Shown: piece by piece, positions 27,752 through 38,444 of the stretch
Layout of the letters: every line of letters begins with the position of its first letter
Position numbering within the stretch: position 1 is the stretch's first letter
Source: Acinetobacter colistiniresistens
Lineage (GTDB): Bacteria > Pseudomonadota > Gammaproteobacteria > Pseudomonadales > Moraxellaceae
Length of the DNA stretch: 64,000 nt
Assembly: GCF_024582815.1 (NCBI RefSeq)
Contig: NZ_CP102099.1
Coordinates: forward strand, 1,674,001-1,738,000
Reading direction: 5' to 3'
Notes under the pieces: model-generated
What the model saw: only the letters and a program-made list of their open reading frames with translations
The model's database searches: none
What the model was told of the DNA's origin: nothing
Translations under genes and position numbers: made by a program

Positions 27752-28690
27752 ATGACTCAGAATTTACAGCCTTTATCTATTATTTATAATCAAAAATCAG
27801 GTTTTCATGCAGCGCAACAGGATGAAGAATATGAGCGTCTCATGACCTTCTGGACGCAATATGGATTCGAAATCCAGGTATTTGAATTAAATCAGCAGGT
27901 TAACTTTGATGAGATGATGCAAGATGTTTTACTTCGGCATCGACAGGCTGATTTTCGTGGTGTAGTGGTTGCTGCAGGTGGGGATGGGACTCTGAATGCG
28001 GTTGCCAAGAAGCTAATTCATACCGATATCCCGATGGGAATTATACCGTTGGGAACGTTTAACTATGTGGCTCGGGCATTAAATATTCCAATTGATGTTG
28101 CTCAAGCGGCAGAAGTAATTGCAACAGGAAAAATACAAGATGTTCATGTGGCAGCGATCAATGACCAGATTTATTTGAATAATGCGAGTTTGGGGCTCTA
28201 TCCTTTATTTATTAAGAAACGTGAACTTTATAATCAACGGTTAGGGCGTTTTCCCTTAAATGCCTATACATCGGGTTTAGATGTATTGCTGCGTGAATAT
28301 AAGTCATTGAAATTAGCTGTCACTGTAGATGGTCAAAAATATCCAGTTGCGACCCCATTGATTTTCTTTGGTAATAATCAACTGCAGCTTAGTGATATGA
28401 AATTAAGAATTGCGAAATGTGCTGCAGATGGCAAGTTGGCAGGTGTTGTCGTTGCGAAAAGTGATCGTCTCAGTTTATTGAAAATGTTATGGAAACTCAT
28501 TCAGGGCAAAATTGATCAAGCTGCTGATGTGTATTCATTTTGTGCCGAGCATATACAGGTTGACTGTAAAAAGCCAAAATTAACCGTAGCTGTGGATGGA
28601 GAGCTTATGGAAATGCAAACCCCGTTAAAATTTTCAGTTGAAAAATCTGCATTAAAAGTGATGGTTCCTGATGCTATTACATCTGTCTGA
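27752..28690 (+). CDS. Diacylglycerol kinase-family lipid kinase (YegS-like)
   Basis: A 312-residue cytoplasmic or membrane-associated lipid kinase. The nucleotide-binding motif GGDGTLNAVAKKLI lies near residue 80, followed by MGIIPLGTFNYVARALNIP, the conserved GTxN-like block. YegS and DgkB relatives phosphorylate lipids such as phosphatidylglycerol or diacylglycerol. ATG 27752 is preferred over TTG 27743 and ATG 27746 because TAAGG is nine bases upstream. It overlaps the next gene by 20 bases, so the two are translationally coupled. Confidence 0.88.
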   Translation: MTQNLQPLSIIYNQKSGFHAAQQDEEYERLMTFWTQYGFEIQVFELNQQVNFDEMMQDVLLRHRQADFRGVVVAAGGDGTLNAVAKKLIHTDIPMGIIPLGTFNYVARALNIPIDVAQAAEVIATGKIQDVHVAAINDQIYLNNASLGLYPLFIKKRELYNQRLGRFPLNAYTSGLDVLLREYKSLKLAVTVDGQKYPVATPLIFFGNNQLQLSDMKLRIAKCAADGKLAGVVVAKSDRLSLLKMLWKLIQGKIDQAADVYSFCAEHIQVDCKKPKLTVAVDGELMEMQTPLKFSVEKSALKVMVPDAITSV

Positions 28691-29438
28691 CCTACATTTT
28701 GGAACGGAACGTGAAGTTTGTATTCAGGCGATCAAGCGGTTTTGTCTAGAGCATCAACCAGAAGCAGTGGTTGTCAGTGGTGACCTCACCCAGCGTGCAC
28801 GTTTTAAGCAATTCTATGCATGTCGTCAATTTTTAGATGCATTGTCGATTCCTTATCTGGTGGTTCCTGGCAATCATGATATTCCACTCTTCCATATCTG
28901 GAACCGTTTTTTCTCGCCCTTTGTTCGTTATCAGGCGTTTTTTGGTCGCTTGGAAACCACATTGGAAACAGAGCATTTTTATATTGTAGGGATGAACAGC
29001 ATTCGCCGTAGATACCATACGCGTGGACATATTTCGCTGGAGCAAATCCACGAAACTGACGAAAAGCTAAAGCATGCGCCGTTGAATAAACTTAAGTTGG
29101 TGACCTTCCATCAGCCTTTTTATACTTTTCCCAATCAGCATGGGGATAAGGACTGTCCTGTGCTCGCGAAAATTGCATTAGAGCGCTGGGGGGAACGGGG
29201 CTTATCAGGTTTATTGCATGGACATCTGCATAACGTGGCTGTGCATGATTTAAATCAGATTTTCCAATTGGGATTTGATCATCCAATTTTAGATATTCAT
29301 GCCGGTACAGCAACTTCGAATCGATTACGTTTTGGATTAACCAATAGTTTTAATGCGATTTTGAATGATGGAACGGTTGAACATTATTGGTTAGATGAAA
29401 CACAGCAAGCCTTTTTGAAATCAGAAAATGTTGTTTAA
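28671..29438 (+). CDS. Metallophosphoesterase
   Basis: A 255-residue calcineurin-like phosphoesterase with all metal-binding blocks: LSDLHFG at the N-terminus, VVSGDLTQ, VPGNHDIP, FHQPFYTF and HGHLHNVA. It resembles the class III cyclic nucleotide phosphodiesterase group (CpdA-like), but overlap with a lipid kinase gene suggests a phospholipid-related substrate, perhaps a phosphatidate-type ester. This is inference from context. Confidence 0.88.
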   Translation: MLLHLSDLHFGTEREVCIQAIKRFCLEHQPEAVVVSGDLTQRARFKQFYACRQFLDALSIPYLVVPGNHDIPLFHIWNRFFSPFVRYQAFFGRLETTLETEHFYIVGMNSIRRRYHTRGHISLEQIHETDEKLKHAPLNKLKLVTFHQPFYTFPNQHGDKDCPVLAKIALERWGERGLSGLLHGHLHNVAVHDLNQIFQLGFDHPILDIHAGTATSNRLRFGLTNSFNAILNDGTVEHYWLDETQQAFLKSENVV

Positions 29439-29503
29439 TTCAGCAGCGCCATACTGTTGTGATTAAAAAAACATCTATAAATAGATTTTTTTTTCATTTC
29501 CCC

Positions 29504-29529
29504 CTTGAAGCCATTTTTTTCAACCCCAC
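29504..29529 (+). promoter_or_regulatory. Heat-shock (sigma-32) promoter of groESL
   Basis: CTTGAA (29504-29509), 14 bases and CCCCAC (29524-29529) match the RpoH consensus CTTGAAA / CCCCATNT, 85 bases before groES. Confidence 0.8.
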
Positions 29530-29613
29530 AAAAGTGGCATATCAAAATTTTATGTATTGCCAAGAACTGGCGGTACACATTAATCAAAAAGACTAAGTCT
29601 GATGGAGTTAACT

Positions 29614-29904
29614 ATGAGCAACATTCGTCCATTACATGATCGTGTTGTGATTCGTCGCGTAGAAGAAGAAACTAAAACGGCTGGTGGTATCTTACTTCCA
29701 GGTTCTGCTGCTGAAAAACCATCTCAAGGTGAAGTAATCGCAGTAGGTAATGGTCAGATTACTGACAGTGGCGTTCGTGCTTTAGACGTTAAAGTTGGCG
29801 ATAAAGTATTGTTCGGTACTTATGCCGGTACAACAGTAAAAGTAAGTGGTGAAGAGCTCTTGATCATGAAAGAGTCGGATATCTTAGCGGTACTTGAAGG
29901 TTAA
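29614..29904 (+). CDS. groES: Co-chaperonin GroES
   Basis: A 96-residue GroES that caps GroEL rings during ATP-driven protein folding. The sequence starts [19 protein letters not shown] and contains the mobile loop [18 protein letters not shown] and the roof loop region. ATG 29614 is used because GGAGT stands upstream and the family starts at MSNIRPLHD; an in-frame ATG at 29602 is part of the leader. Confidence 0.98.
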   Translation: MSNIRPLHDRVVIRRVEEETKTAGGILLPGSAAEKPSQGEVIAVGNGQITDSGVRALDVKVGDKVLFGTYAGTTVKVSGEELLIMKESDILAVLEG

Positions 29905-29944
29905 TCCAAACATAACTCAAAAATTATCAGATACAGTAATTTAA

Positions 29945-31597
<1,653 letters not shown>

Positions 31598-31621
31598 TAC
31601 ATCTTCGTCTAGATCAGAAAG

Positions 31622-31646
31622 TCCCTGCAGATGCAGGGATTTTTTA
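31622..31646 (+). terminator. Terminator of groESL
   Basis: TCCCTGCA / TGCAGGGA stem with a 2-base loop and a T-run, 25 bases after groEL. Confidence 0.88.
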
Positions 31647-31884
31647 TGCCAAAAACATAATGGTTCGTGAAATTTGATAATTTGTGACATTTTTATCCAA
31701 ATTGTGGATTTAAGATGGTTTTAATATATGATGATTCTAACAATATTTATAATTGGAATTTAGTAGGATAAATAAAAGAATATATATCTTATTTTTTATA
31801 AGATACTGAATATAATTTTATAATACTAGAATTGATATTTTACCGATAGTTGTAAATGTTGATCTTTATTTTGGTAGGTACGAT

Positions 31885-32034
31885 ATGATTGACTTTAATT
31901 GTGTGAATGAGTATGGATTATATCCAATCATTGAGGTTAAAGAGCTTTATAAATATAAATTAAGTTATTTAAAGTTAATAGAAGAAATGGCTTTGCTAAA
32001 AAAGAAAATGAACTACTTAAGCTATATCTCATAA
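31885..32034 (+). CDS. Possible 49-residue small protein
   Basis: An ATG-initiated frame with TAGGT a few bases upstream encodes a 49-residue peptide with a helical, Lys/Leu-rich C-terminal half (LIEEMALLKKKMNYLSYI). It lies in the 455-base gap between groEL and the HTH regulator, which otherwise is AT-rich and blank. No relatives are known to me, so it may be a chance frame. Confidence 0.35.
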   Translation: MIDFNCVNEYGLYPIIEVKELYKYKLSYLKLIEEMALLKKKMNYLSYIS

Positions 32035-32052
32035 AAGCCATTCATAAAGATT

Positions 32053-32451
32053 TTATACCGGATTAGTATCAAGTAGCGCGTTAATTAACTCATAGACTAG
32101 TTGTTTTTGCTTTGGTGAGAGTTGTGCAAATTTTTCAGGTAAGTCTATTTGTGTGAGTTGGATACCAGAATGAACTGTTTCAGGATGCGAGATTTCTACT
32201 GAAGCGTCTCCAAAGCGTAACCACTGACTGGATACTTCTAGCCATGCTGCTAAAAGTTGTAGTTTGTCTTGACTCGGAATGGCAAGACCTAATAGCCAAT
32301 TATTTGCAGTTTGGACACTTACTGATTTTCCACTGTACCTCAGATTAAACTCCCTCGCTAACCATGTTGGGCTGGTTTTGGCCCAAGGATGGTTTGAAAG
32401 TGCTTCTTTCAGTCTCAGGCTAAAAGCCTGCTTTTCATTTGTTTCGTGCAT
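32053..32451 (-). CDS. Helix-turn-helix regulator
   Basis: A 132-residue DNA-binding protein of a Cro/CI-like type. An N-terminal helix-turn-helix is suggested by RLKEALSNHPWAKTSPTWLA, with SVQTANNWLLGLAIPS as the recognition region and KLQLLAAWLEVSSQWLRFG after it. The C-terminal LSPKQKQLVYELINALL is a likely dimerisation helix. It is divergent from the YadA-anchored surface protein gene, 280 bases away, so it may control that gene. Confidence 0.75.
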   Translation of the reverse strand: MHETNEKQAFSLRLKEALSNHPWAKTSPTWLAREFNLRYSGKSVSVQTANNWLLGLAIPSQDKLQLLAAWLEVSSQWLRFGDASVEISHPETVHSGIQLTQIDLPEKFAQLSPKQKQLVYELINALLDTNPV

Positions 32452-32731
32452 AAAAGATATTAAGCCTTATTGAGTAAAATCTTATTTATAACCATAAGCT
32501 TAACAACCTTATTTTATTTTGCTACTAAAGATCAAGATAGTGCTTATATGATTTTTGTTGTGTAGAAAAAAGAGGAAGTATAAAAGTTTTTGGATATCAA
32601 ATTTTTGTTGATAAAATTTTAAAGTGAAACTAGAATTCTTCATTGAGGGAATCCTAATTAAAAAATCAAAAACATTATAAGTTGTTGTTTTTAAAATAGG
32701 AAAACTCAAAAATTAAAAAGGAGAGATAAAA

Positions 32732-35700
32732 ATGAGTTCACATTTGAAAAAAACGTCAATTGCATTAGCAGTTGCTGCTTTATCTGGAATGGTATCTGCT
32801 GCACCAATAGAATTAGCAGAGACAAAAACAGATACGGTATTAAATAATGATTATCAACAAACAGTAGGGCAAGAGGAGACTAATGTGCAAGCGGGGAGCT
32901 ATAGCTCTCAACAAGATATTATTATGCAGGGCACAAAGCTGGTTGGAGCGCTTGTTAGTCAAACCACACCTGTTGTAAATGGACCAGAAACGCAAGTTGG
33001 TGGTATTAATTATCGTAATTACACCTATCAGGAAATCCGTAAGGGGCTTTTAGAGTCGCGCGATAATAAAAATACAACGACGACTGTGGCTGGAACTACA
33101 ACTAATTTAAGGAGTTGGAATGATAGATTGGCAACGGGAAACGTCACTCGAACTGCAAATACACGGGTACAACTTGATAAAACAGTTAACCCAGCGACTG
33201 AAATTAAGGCGACTTCTAAGCGTTTGGATGATACTGGATTTACATTTGCAGCAGATGATGTGAACACTGTAATTGGAGCGCACACTGCAACTAATGCAGG
33301 TGTAGTTGAAGATGTGACATATGCAGCTACAGATGAACGTATACGCTCTGAAAAGTATTCAACCACAAATTCTGATTTAACCACTGAAGCAAAACTGGGA
33401 GGAGATGCGAAGCCTGTTTCTGGGCAGACGATTCGTGTGGGTACGGTTGAATCTAAATCTAGTCAAAATAATGTTGATTATCAAGCAACATCCGATTCAG
33501 CAACAGGTATTATAAAAAGTAAAAATGCTGATGGTCTATTGTCTAGCAGTGAGCAAAGTTGGTCAGATCATACAGTTTCTACTGATTATCAGTATCAAAA
33601 TAATGATCCAACTAAAGATGTTGTTGCTTTTAATTTAAGTGCAGATAAAAAGTCTATTTTAGAATCTACAGTAGATACCAATAAATCAGCATTCAGTTCC
33701 AAAAATGTTGATTATGATGATGTAAATACGGCTGGGCTAGATTATAAAAAAGAATCTAAATGGTCTCAGGATAATACGAAAGAAAGTATGCTGGATGGTT
33801 TTATTCGTGTTGATAAAGGGGTAAATGAGTTTACCGAAACACAGTTTAACCAAGCTGCTTTAGGTACTAGTGATGCTTTAGATTTTATTCGTACATCTAA
33901 ATCGAGTTCAGAACAAAAATATCGAGATTTTGTAACTAATGAAAATGGTGAAGTTATATTAGCCAATGCTAAACCGACAGTAAAAACAGAAACTGAGGAG
34001 AATAATACGTTTGAGTCGTATGACTCAGCTTATCAGCCAACTCGTTATACGGCAGATAATAGCAAGCGCGGTATTCTTAAAGGTGATGCTTACAATACGC
34101 AAATTTTAAATGATGGTACACCAACGATCTGGACTGATACGAATGTCCAGAAATCTACCATGAACGGTACGGCAAGTAAGATTGTGACCCACAAACAAGA
34201 TGGCGATTTCCAGGAATATTGGAAGACTTCACTGGATAACAGCACAATATATGCACGTAACTCACAAGAAAATATTGAAGTTGATCGTGATCTCGTACGG
34301 GCTGGGACTCACGATAATAAATTCCTAAGCAAAATCATTGGTGTCTCAGTGGCTGAATCCGCAAAAGCAGATGACTTTAAAATCGGTACTGTCGCTGTTG
34401 ATGTAAATGGGAACAAATTTACAGCAGCCGATGTTCATAACTGGAAAGATGCAGAGGGAATAGATCATTATTATGTTGTGATTGGGCAAGACGCGAATGG
34501 GAGCGATATTCGTAGTGAGGTGACGTTTAAAGCGGGTAAACCATTAGAGACCAAAGCAGCTGAACAACAGACAGTGACTACAGAGCTTGGATCGGTCAAT
34601 CGTAATGATAAAGTGACAATGGGACAGGAGATTGCTTACCATACCACCGATAAGTCCACTTGGGATAATAAAGAAACTACCAGAGATGGTGGTACTGTAT
34701 ACCGTGCGAATAAAGGAACAAATGAAACTGATATTAAAGTCTATTCAGTTGGCAAAAATGCACTTCACCGTGAGGCCATAGAAAATATATCGAGCGAAAC
34801 GATTGAAACTGAATTCGATCGCCTGAATGGGGATATCGTTTTTAAAAGTGCTAAACCTATTGTAAACACTGTTAATTACGATAAACGTACAAGCCAGCAA
34901 ACAGATCGTTTATTTCAGGAGGGGCAAGATAAAGTACGTGAAAACATTGCTACTGCTTCTTATGAAAGTAAAACAACAGATGCTGTTGGCAAAGTTCAGA
35001 CTAGTCGGGATGGTCACGATAATATAACTACTGTTGACTATGCCAAAGGAAAAGAACTAGCCCAAACGGTTATGAAAGACAGTGCTGATAAGATTAATTT
35101 AAATGCTATAACGAGCAATGTTGGTTATAACTATGATGGAACGGCTAAAGCCAATATTGATGCTAATACATTACGTGGTGATGGAACGGTAGCTGCTGGT
35201 TTAGCAGTTAAAAATGCTAGAGTTGGGAATATTATTGTTGATACAACGCTGAGTACATCAAGTTTAGAGGACAGAAAAACATATCAAGATGGTGGAGCAA
35301 AGGCATTAGAAAACAAAACAACCAAAACAAATATCCAAACTGTCACCTATGCAGACGGGACAACAGGGACTGTAAAAAATGCAGATAACCAAGAATCGAC
35401 GATAACTATATTTAATAAAGGAAAAGCAGACAAATATCGTGAATCGGCAACAACCATCCAAACTGAAAATTCAGGTAAAACCTTCCAGCAAGATGCTGAT
35501 GGTGACATTATTCTAGCCAATGGTGAACCTGTCGAACAAGGTACGGTGAGTGATAAGCAAACAATAAAAACAACTGAAAATCTTTACCAAATTGGTCAGG
35601 AGCGAAAGGCTGATGAGATAATCGTTACTGATTCTTCAAAAGTTATGACCAATGTTAATGGTTCAACCCGTAATTTGACTGCAAGTACAACGGAGCAAAA

Positions 35701-36676
35701 TATTGAATATAGGACTGGGCAAAAAGATGGCATGGTATTTAATGATAGTTCAGCAACAACAAGTGAATTAAAAACTAAAAATACTGACAATAGTGGTTTT
35801 ACCTATAAGGTTGATAGTCAAAACAGTACTGTAATTAACAATACAACAGGCAATGTTGAGGATGCCAATCGTGGTGTGTTGTCTGCTGTTCAAGGTAAAG
35901 ATTATTTATTAGCAAAAGGCGAAGTAAAATCTTTAGATAAACAAGAATGGACAGAGTCGTTGACCGCTGATGGTAAAGATACCGTCAGTATCACACGAGG
36001 CAATGAAACCGTAAATCGTACAGATAGCAGTGCTACGTCAACGATTTATGGTTCTGAAACGGTCACTCCTGTTAGTGGAGGGACGGCAACTGTTGAGAAG
36101 AAGCAGGTGAATGTAACAGATAAATTTGGTATTGGTGAGTCTTCGACGCTTAGTCGTACTGATACCAAAGTTGCCTCTGACAAGTCTGCGACGAGTATAA
36201 AAGAAACACGTACAGATAACGTGAAAGGTGTGGTTTTAACCGCGACACAGACCAATGTAGATACATCTGGGCAATCTACGACTACTGAGCAAAAAACGAC
36301 AATTGATGCAGGTCATATTACTACAGGCCAAGTTGTCGCGGATCGGATGATATTGCAAGGTAAGGATGTACAAGGTGAAATTAACCGTTTAGATAGCCGT
36401 GCGGATCAATTAAACCGTCGTGTTGATGATGTGCAAAAAACAGCTTATCGTGGTATCGCGATTGCATTAGCAGCGCAACAAGCTGTACCGAACATTCAAC
36501 CTGGCCAAGTCGCCGTATTTGGTGGCATAGGTCATTATGAAGGTGAAACTGCTGGATCTCTTGGCGTTGTCACTTCCTTTACTGATCGTATTTCAGCAAG
36601 TGGTGCTTTAGGTTTTGCTGGTGGAAATGAGTTTGGTGGACGAGTCGGTGTCGCTTACTTATTTGGAGGCAAGTAA
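32732..36676 (+). CDS. Large surface protein with YadA-type membrane anchor
   Basis: A 1314-residue exported protein. The signal peptide covers about residues 1-24 (cleavage near VSAA). The last ~95 residues form a short coiled segment (RLDSRADQLNRRVDDVQKTA) and a YadA-like anchor (AYRGIAIALAAQQAVP, then four beta strands ending VAYLFGGK), so it is a trimeric autotransporter. The 1200-residue passenger is Thr/Asp/Asn-rich, lacks cysteine and shows none of the usual YadA head or Hia/Trp-ring repeats I know. A module with the pattern D/N-x-N/D-G-D/E, two or three hydrophobics and A/G-x-P recurs near residues 403, 587, 697 and 921. AAGGAGA precedes the ATG. Likely an adhesin; no terminator overlap. 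Confidence 0.85.
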   Translation: MSSHLKKTSIALAVAALSGMVSAAPIELAETKTDTVLNNDYQQTVGQEETNVQAGSYSSQQDIIMQGTKLVGALVSQTTPVVNGPETQVGGINYRNYTYQEIRKGLLESRDNKNTTTTVAGTTTNLRSWNDRLATGNVTRTANTRVQLDKTVNPATEIKATSKRLDDTGFTFAADDVNTVIGAHTATNAGVVEDVTYAATDERIRSEKYSTTNSDLTTEAKLGGDAKPVSGQTIRVGTVESKSSQNNVDYQATSDSATGIIKSKNADGLLSSSEQSWSDHTVSTDYQYQNNDPTKDVVAFNLSADKKSILESTVDTNKSAFSSKNVDYDDVNTAGLDYKKESKWSQDNTKESMLDGFIRVDKGVNEFTETQFNQAALGTSDALDFIRTSKSSSEQKYRDFVTNENGEVILANAKPTVKTETEENNTFESYDSAYQPTRYTADNSKRGILKGDAYNTQILNDGTPTIWTDTNVQKSTMNGTASKIVTHKQDGDFQEYWKTSLDNSTIYARNSQENIEVDRDLVRAGTHDNKFLSKIIGVSVAESAKADDFKIGTVAVDVNGNKFTAADVHNWKDAEGIDHYYVVIGQDANGSDIRSEVTFKAGKPLETKAAEQQTVTTELGSVNRNDKVTMGQEIAYHTTDKSTWDNKETTRDGGTVYRANKGTNETDIKVYSVGKNALHREAIENISSETIETEFDRLNGDIVFKSAKPIVNTVNYDKRTSQQTDRLFQEGQDKVRENIATASYESKTTDAVGKVQTSRDGHDNITTVDYAKGKELAQTVMKDSADKINLNAITSNVGYNYDGTAKANIDANTLRGDGTVAAGLAVKNARVGNIIVDTTLSTSSLEDRKTYQDGGAKALENKTTKTNIQTVTYADGTTGTVKNADNQESTITIFNKGKADKYRESATTIQTENSGKTFQQDADGDIILANGEPVEQGTVSDKQTIKTTENLYQIGQERKADEIIVTDSSKVMTNVNGSTRNLTASTTEQNIEYRTGQKDGMVFNDSSATTSELKTKNTDNSGFTYKVDSQNSTVINNTTGNVEDANRGVLSAVQGKDYLLAKGEVKSLDKQEWTESLTADGKDTVSITRGNETVNRTDSSATSTIYGSETVTPVSGGTATVEKKQVNVTDKFGIGESSTLSRTDTKVASDKSATSIKETRTDNVKGVVLTATQTNVDTSGQSTTTEQKTTIDAGHITTGQVVADRMILQGKDVQGEINRLDSRADQLNRRVDDVQKTAYRGIAIALAAQQAVPNIQPGQVAVFGGIGHYEGETAGSLGVVTSFTDRISASGALGFAGGNEFGGRVGVAYLFGGK

Positions 36677-36780
36677 CGCATTGAGCGTAAAATCTAACAA
36701 GAGCGAGGAGAGTTTGCAGCTAATGCCAATTGGCTAGGATTAGTTTTAAACTCTGCTCTCTAAGACCATGATCTGTTAAG

Positions 36781-36813
36781 GTTGTCTTTATCAGTATTAG
36801 AGACAACTTTTTT
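36781..36813 (+). terminator. Terminator after surface protein gene
   Basis: GTTGTCT / AGACAAC stem with a 13-base loop and a six-T run, about 105 bases after the stop. Confidence 0.7.
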
Positions 36814-37186
36814 ATCTAAACAAAATAATCATCCATGTAAAAAAGATAATCGCTAAAGAGACAAATTGCGCAGCACTGCCCATATCTTTGGCATTTTTAG
36901 ACAGTGGATTTTTTTCCAAGGAAACGCGATCAACGACGGCTTCAATGGCTGAGTTAAATAGTTCCACAATAATCGCCAGTAAGCAGACAGCGACCATTAG
37001 GGCTTGCTCAACTGCGGTGACATTCAAGAAGAAACTGAGCGGGACCAGAATTACATTGAGCAATAAAATTTGTCGGAAAGCAGCTTCATAGCGAAAAGCA
37101 GCTTTAAAACCAGCAACTGAATAGCCTGTGGCATTGAGAATCCGTTTAATGCCATTTTTGCCTTTATAAGGAGAGTATTGCGTCAT
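36812..37186 (-). CDS. dgkA: Diacylglycerol kinase DgkA
   Basis: A 124-residue three-helix inner membrane kinase that turns diacylglycerol into phosphatidic acid. The conserved block is AVCLLAIIVELFNSAIEAVVDR followed by KDMGSAAQFVSLA. The chosen ATG at 37186 (MTQYSPYKGKNG) gives the family length of about 122 residues; the longer in-frame start at 37258 would add an unlike N-terminus. It is divergent from pdxB. Confidence 0.92.
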   Translation of the reverse strand: MTQYSPYKGKNGIKRILNATGYSVAGFKAAFRYEAAFRQILLLNVILVPLSFFLNVTAVEQALMVAVCLLAIIVELFNSAIEAVVDRVSLEKNPLSKNAKDMGSAAQFVSLAIIFFTWMIILFR

Positions 37187-37376
37187 TACGATGGAGGAAT
37201 TAGGGAAAGTCCTAGTATAAGAGCAAAGATGTTGCAGTAAATTGGCAATATGTCGCATGCGTGTAGCAAGAGCAGCATTTTTCGGTCATTTAATCGCTGC
37301 AGAGTTGTATTTATGAATTGTCAATTAGAAGCCTGCTAAGGATAATAGGCAGAGATTTATTGATGGAAGCTTCTGT

Positions 37377-38444
37377 ATGAAAATTATCGCAGATGAAAAT
37401 TTGGCATTTACCGATTATTTCTTTGCGGAATTTGCAGAAATACAGCATCGTGCAGGACGAACGCTGACACAAAGTGATGTGCAGGATGCGGATGCACTTT
37501 TGGTTCGGTCGGTGACTAAAGTGAATCATGCGTTGATTGATCAGAGCAAAATAAAATTTGTGGGCAGTGCCACCATTGGAACAGATCATCTTGATCTGCA
37601 AGCATTAGAACAACAACATATTGTTTGGAGTAACGCACCCGGCTGTAATGCTCAGGCAGTCGCAGAATATGTCATTACCGCTTTACTTCATTTAGATTGT
37701 GACCTTTTAGAACAGAATAAGGCGTTTACTTTGGCCATCGTGGGATTAGGCAATGTCGGAAGTCGTCTGGCTGTGATGGCTCAATTACTAGGCTGGAATG
37801 TGATTGGCTATGATCCTTATGTGCAATTGGCTGGCATTGAAAATGTAAGTTTTGCTGAGTTGTTAAAGCGTGCCGATGCCATTTCAATTCATGTACCTTT
37901 AACGGTATCGGGTGATTATCCAACACAGCATTTATTTAATGCGGCCACATTTGCTGAGATGAAAGCAACGGCGATTTTAATCAATAGTGCACGTGGCCCT
38001 GTGATTCAGCAAACTGCGTTAATGGATGATATTGCAAAGACAAAACGCCAAGTGGTGCTGGATGTCTTTGAATTTGAGCCAGAGATTTCACAAACACTTT
38101 TAGACATGCTGGCTTTGGCGACCCCGCATATTGCAGGTTATAGCTTGGAAGGTAAGGCCAGAGGCACGCAAATGATTTATGAAGCCTTTTGCCATAGCTT
38201 TAAATATGACATCTCGAAGCGTTTTGAAAGTCAATTGCCACCAGTAGAACAATATTTTGAGCAGCGGGATTTAAAAGTGGTACTTAAGCAGTATTTGACG
38301 CAGATTTATGATATCGCTGCGGATGATCGGCAACTTCGTGGCTGTGTCCAAAACGGGAAGGTTGAGCAAAAAGCATTTGATTTACTTCGTAAAAACTATC
38401 CTTTGCGCCGTGAGTGGGCTGCACACGGTGGGCCAAAAGCATGA
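37377..38444 (+). CDS. pdxB: Erythronate-4-phosphate dehydrogenase
   Basis: A 355-residue NAD-dependent D-2-hydroxyacid dehydrogenase of the DXP-dependent pyridoxal 5'-phosphate pathway, oxidising 4-phosphoerythronate. Signatures are MKIIADENLAFTDYFFAEF at the start, GSATIGTDHLDL, the Rossmann motif VGLGNVGSRLA, SARGPVIQQ and the catalytic His in TPHIAGYSLEGK. The C-terminal dimerisation domain is present. Its TGA overlaps the epmA ATG by four bases (ATGA), indicating translational coupling. Confidence 0.95.
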   Translation: MKIIADENLAFTDYFFAEFAEIQHRAGRTLTQSDVQDADALLVRSVTKVNHALIDQSKIKFVGSATIGTDHLDLQALEQQHIVWSNAPGCNAQAVAEYVITALLHLDCDLLEQNKAFTLAIVGLGNVGSRLAVMAQLLGWNVIGYDPYVQLAGIENVSFAELLKRADAISIHVPLTVSGDYPTQHLFNAATFAEMKATAILINSARGPVIQQTALMDDIAKTKRQVVLDVFEFEPEISQTLLDMLALATPHIAGYSLEGKARGTQMIYEAFCHSFKYDISKRFESQLPPVEQYFEQRDLKVVLKQYLTQIYDIAADDRQLRGCVQNGKVEQKAFDLLRKNYPLRREWAAHGGPKA

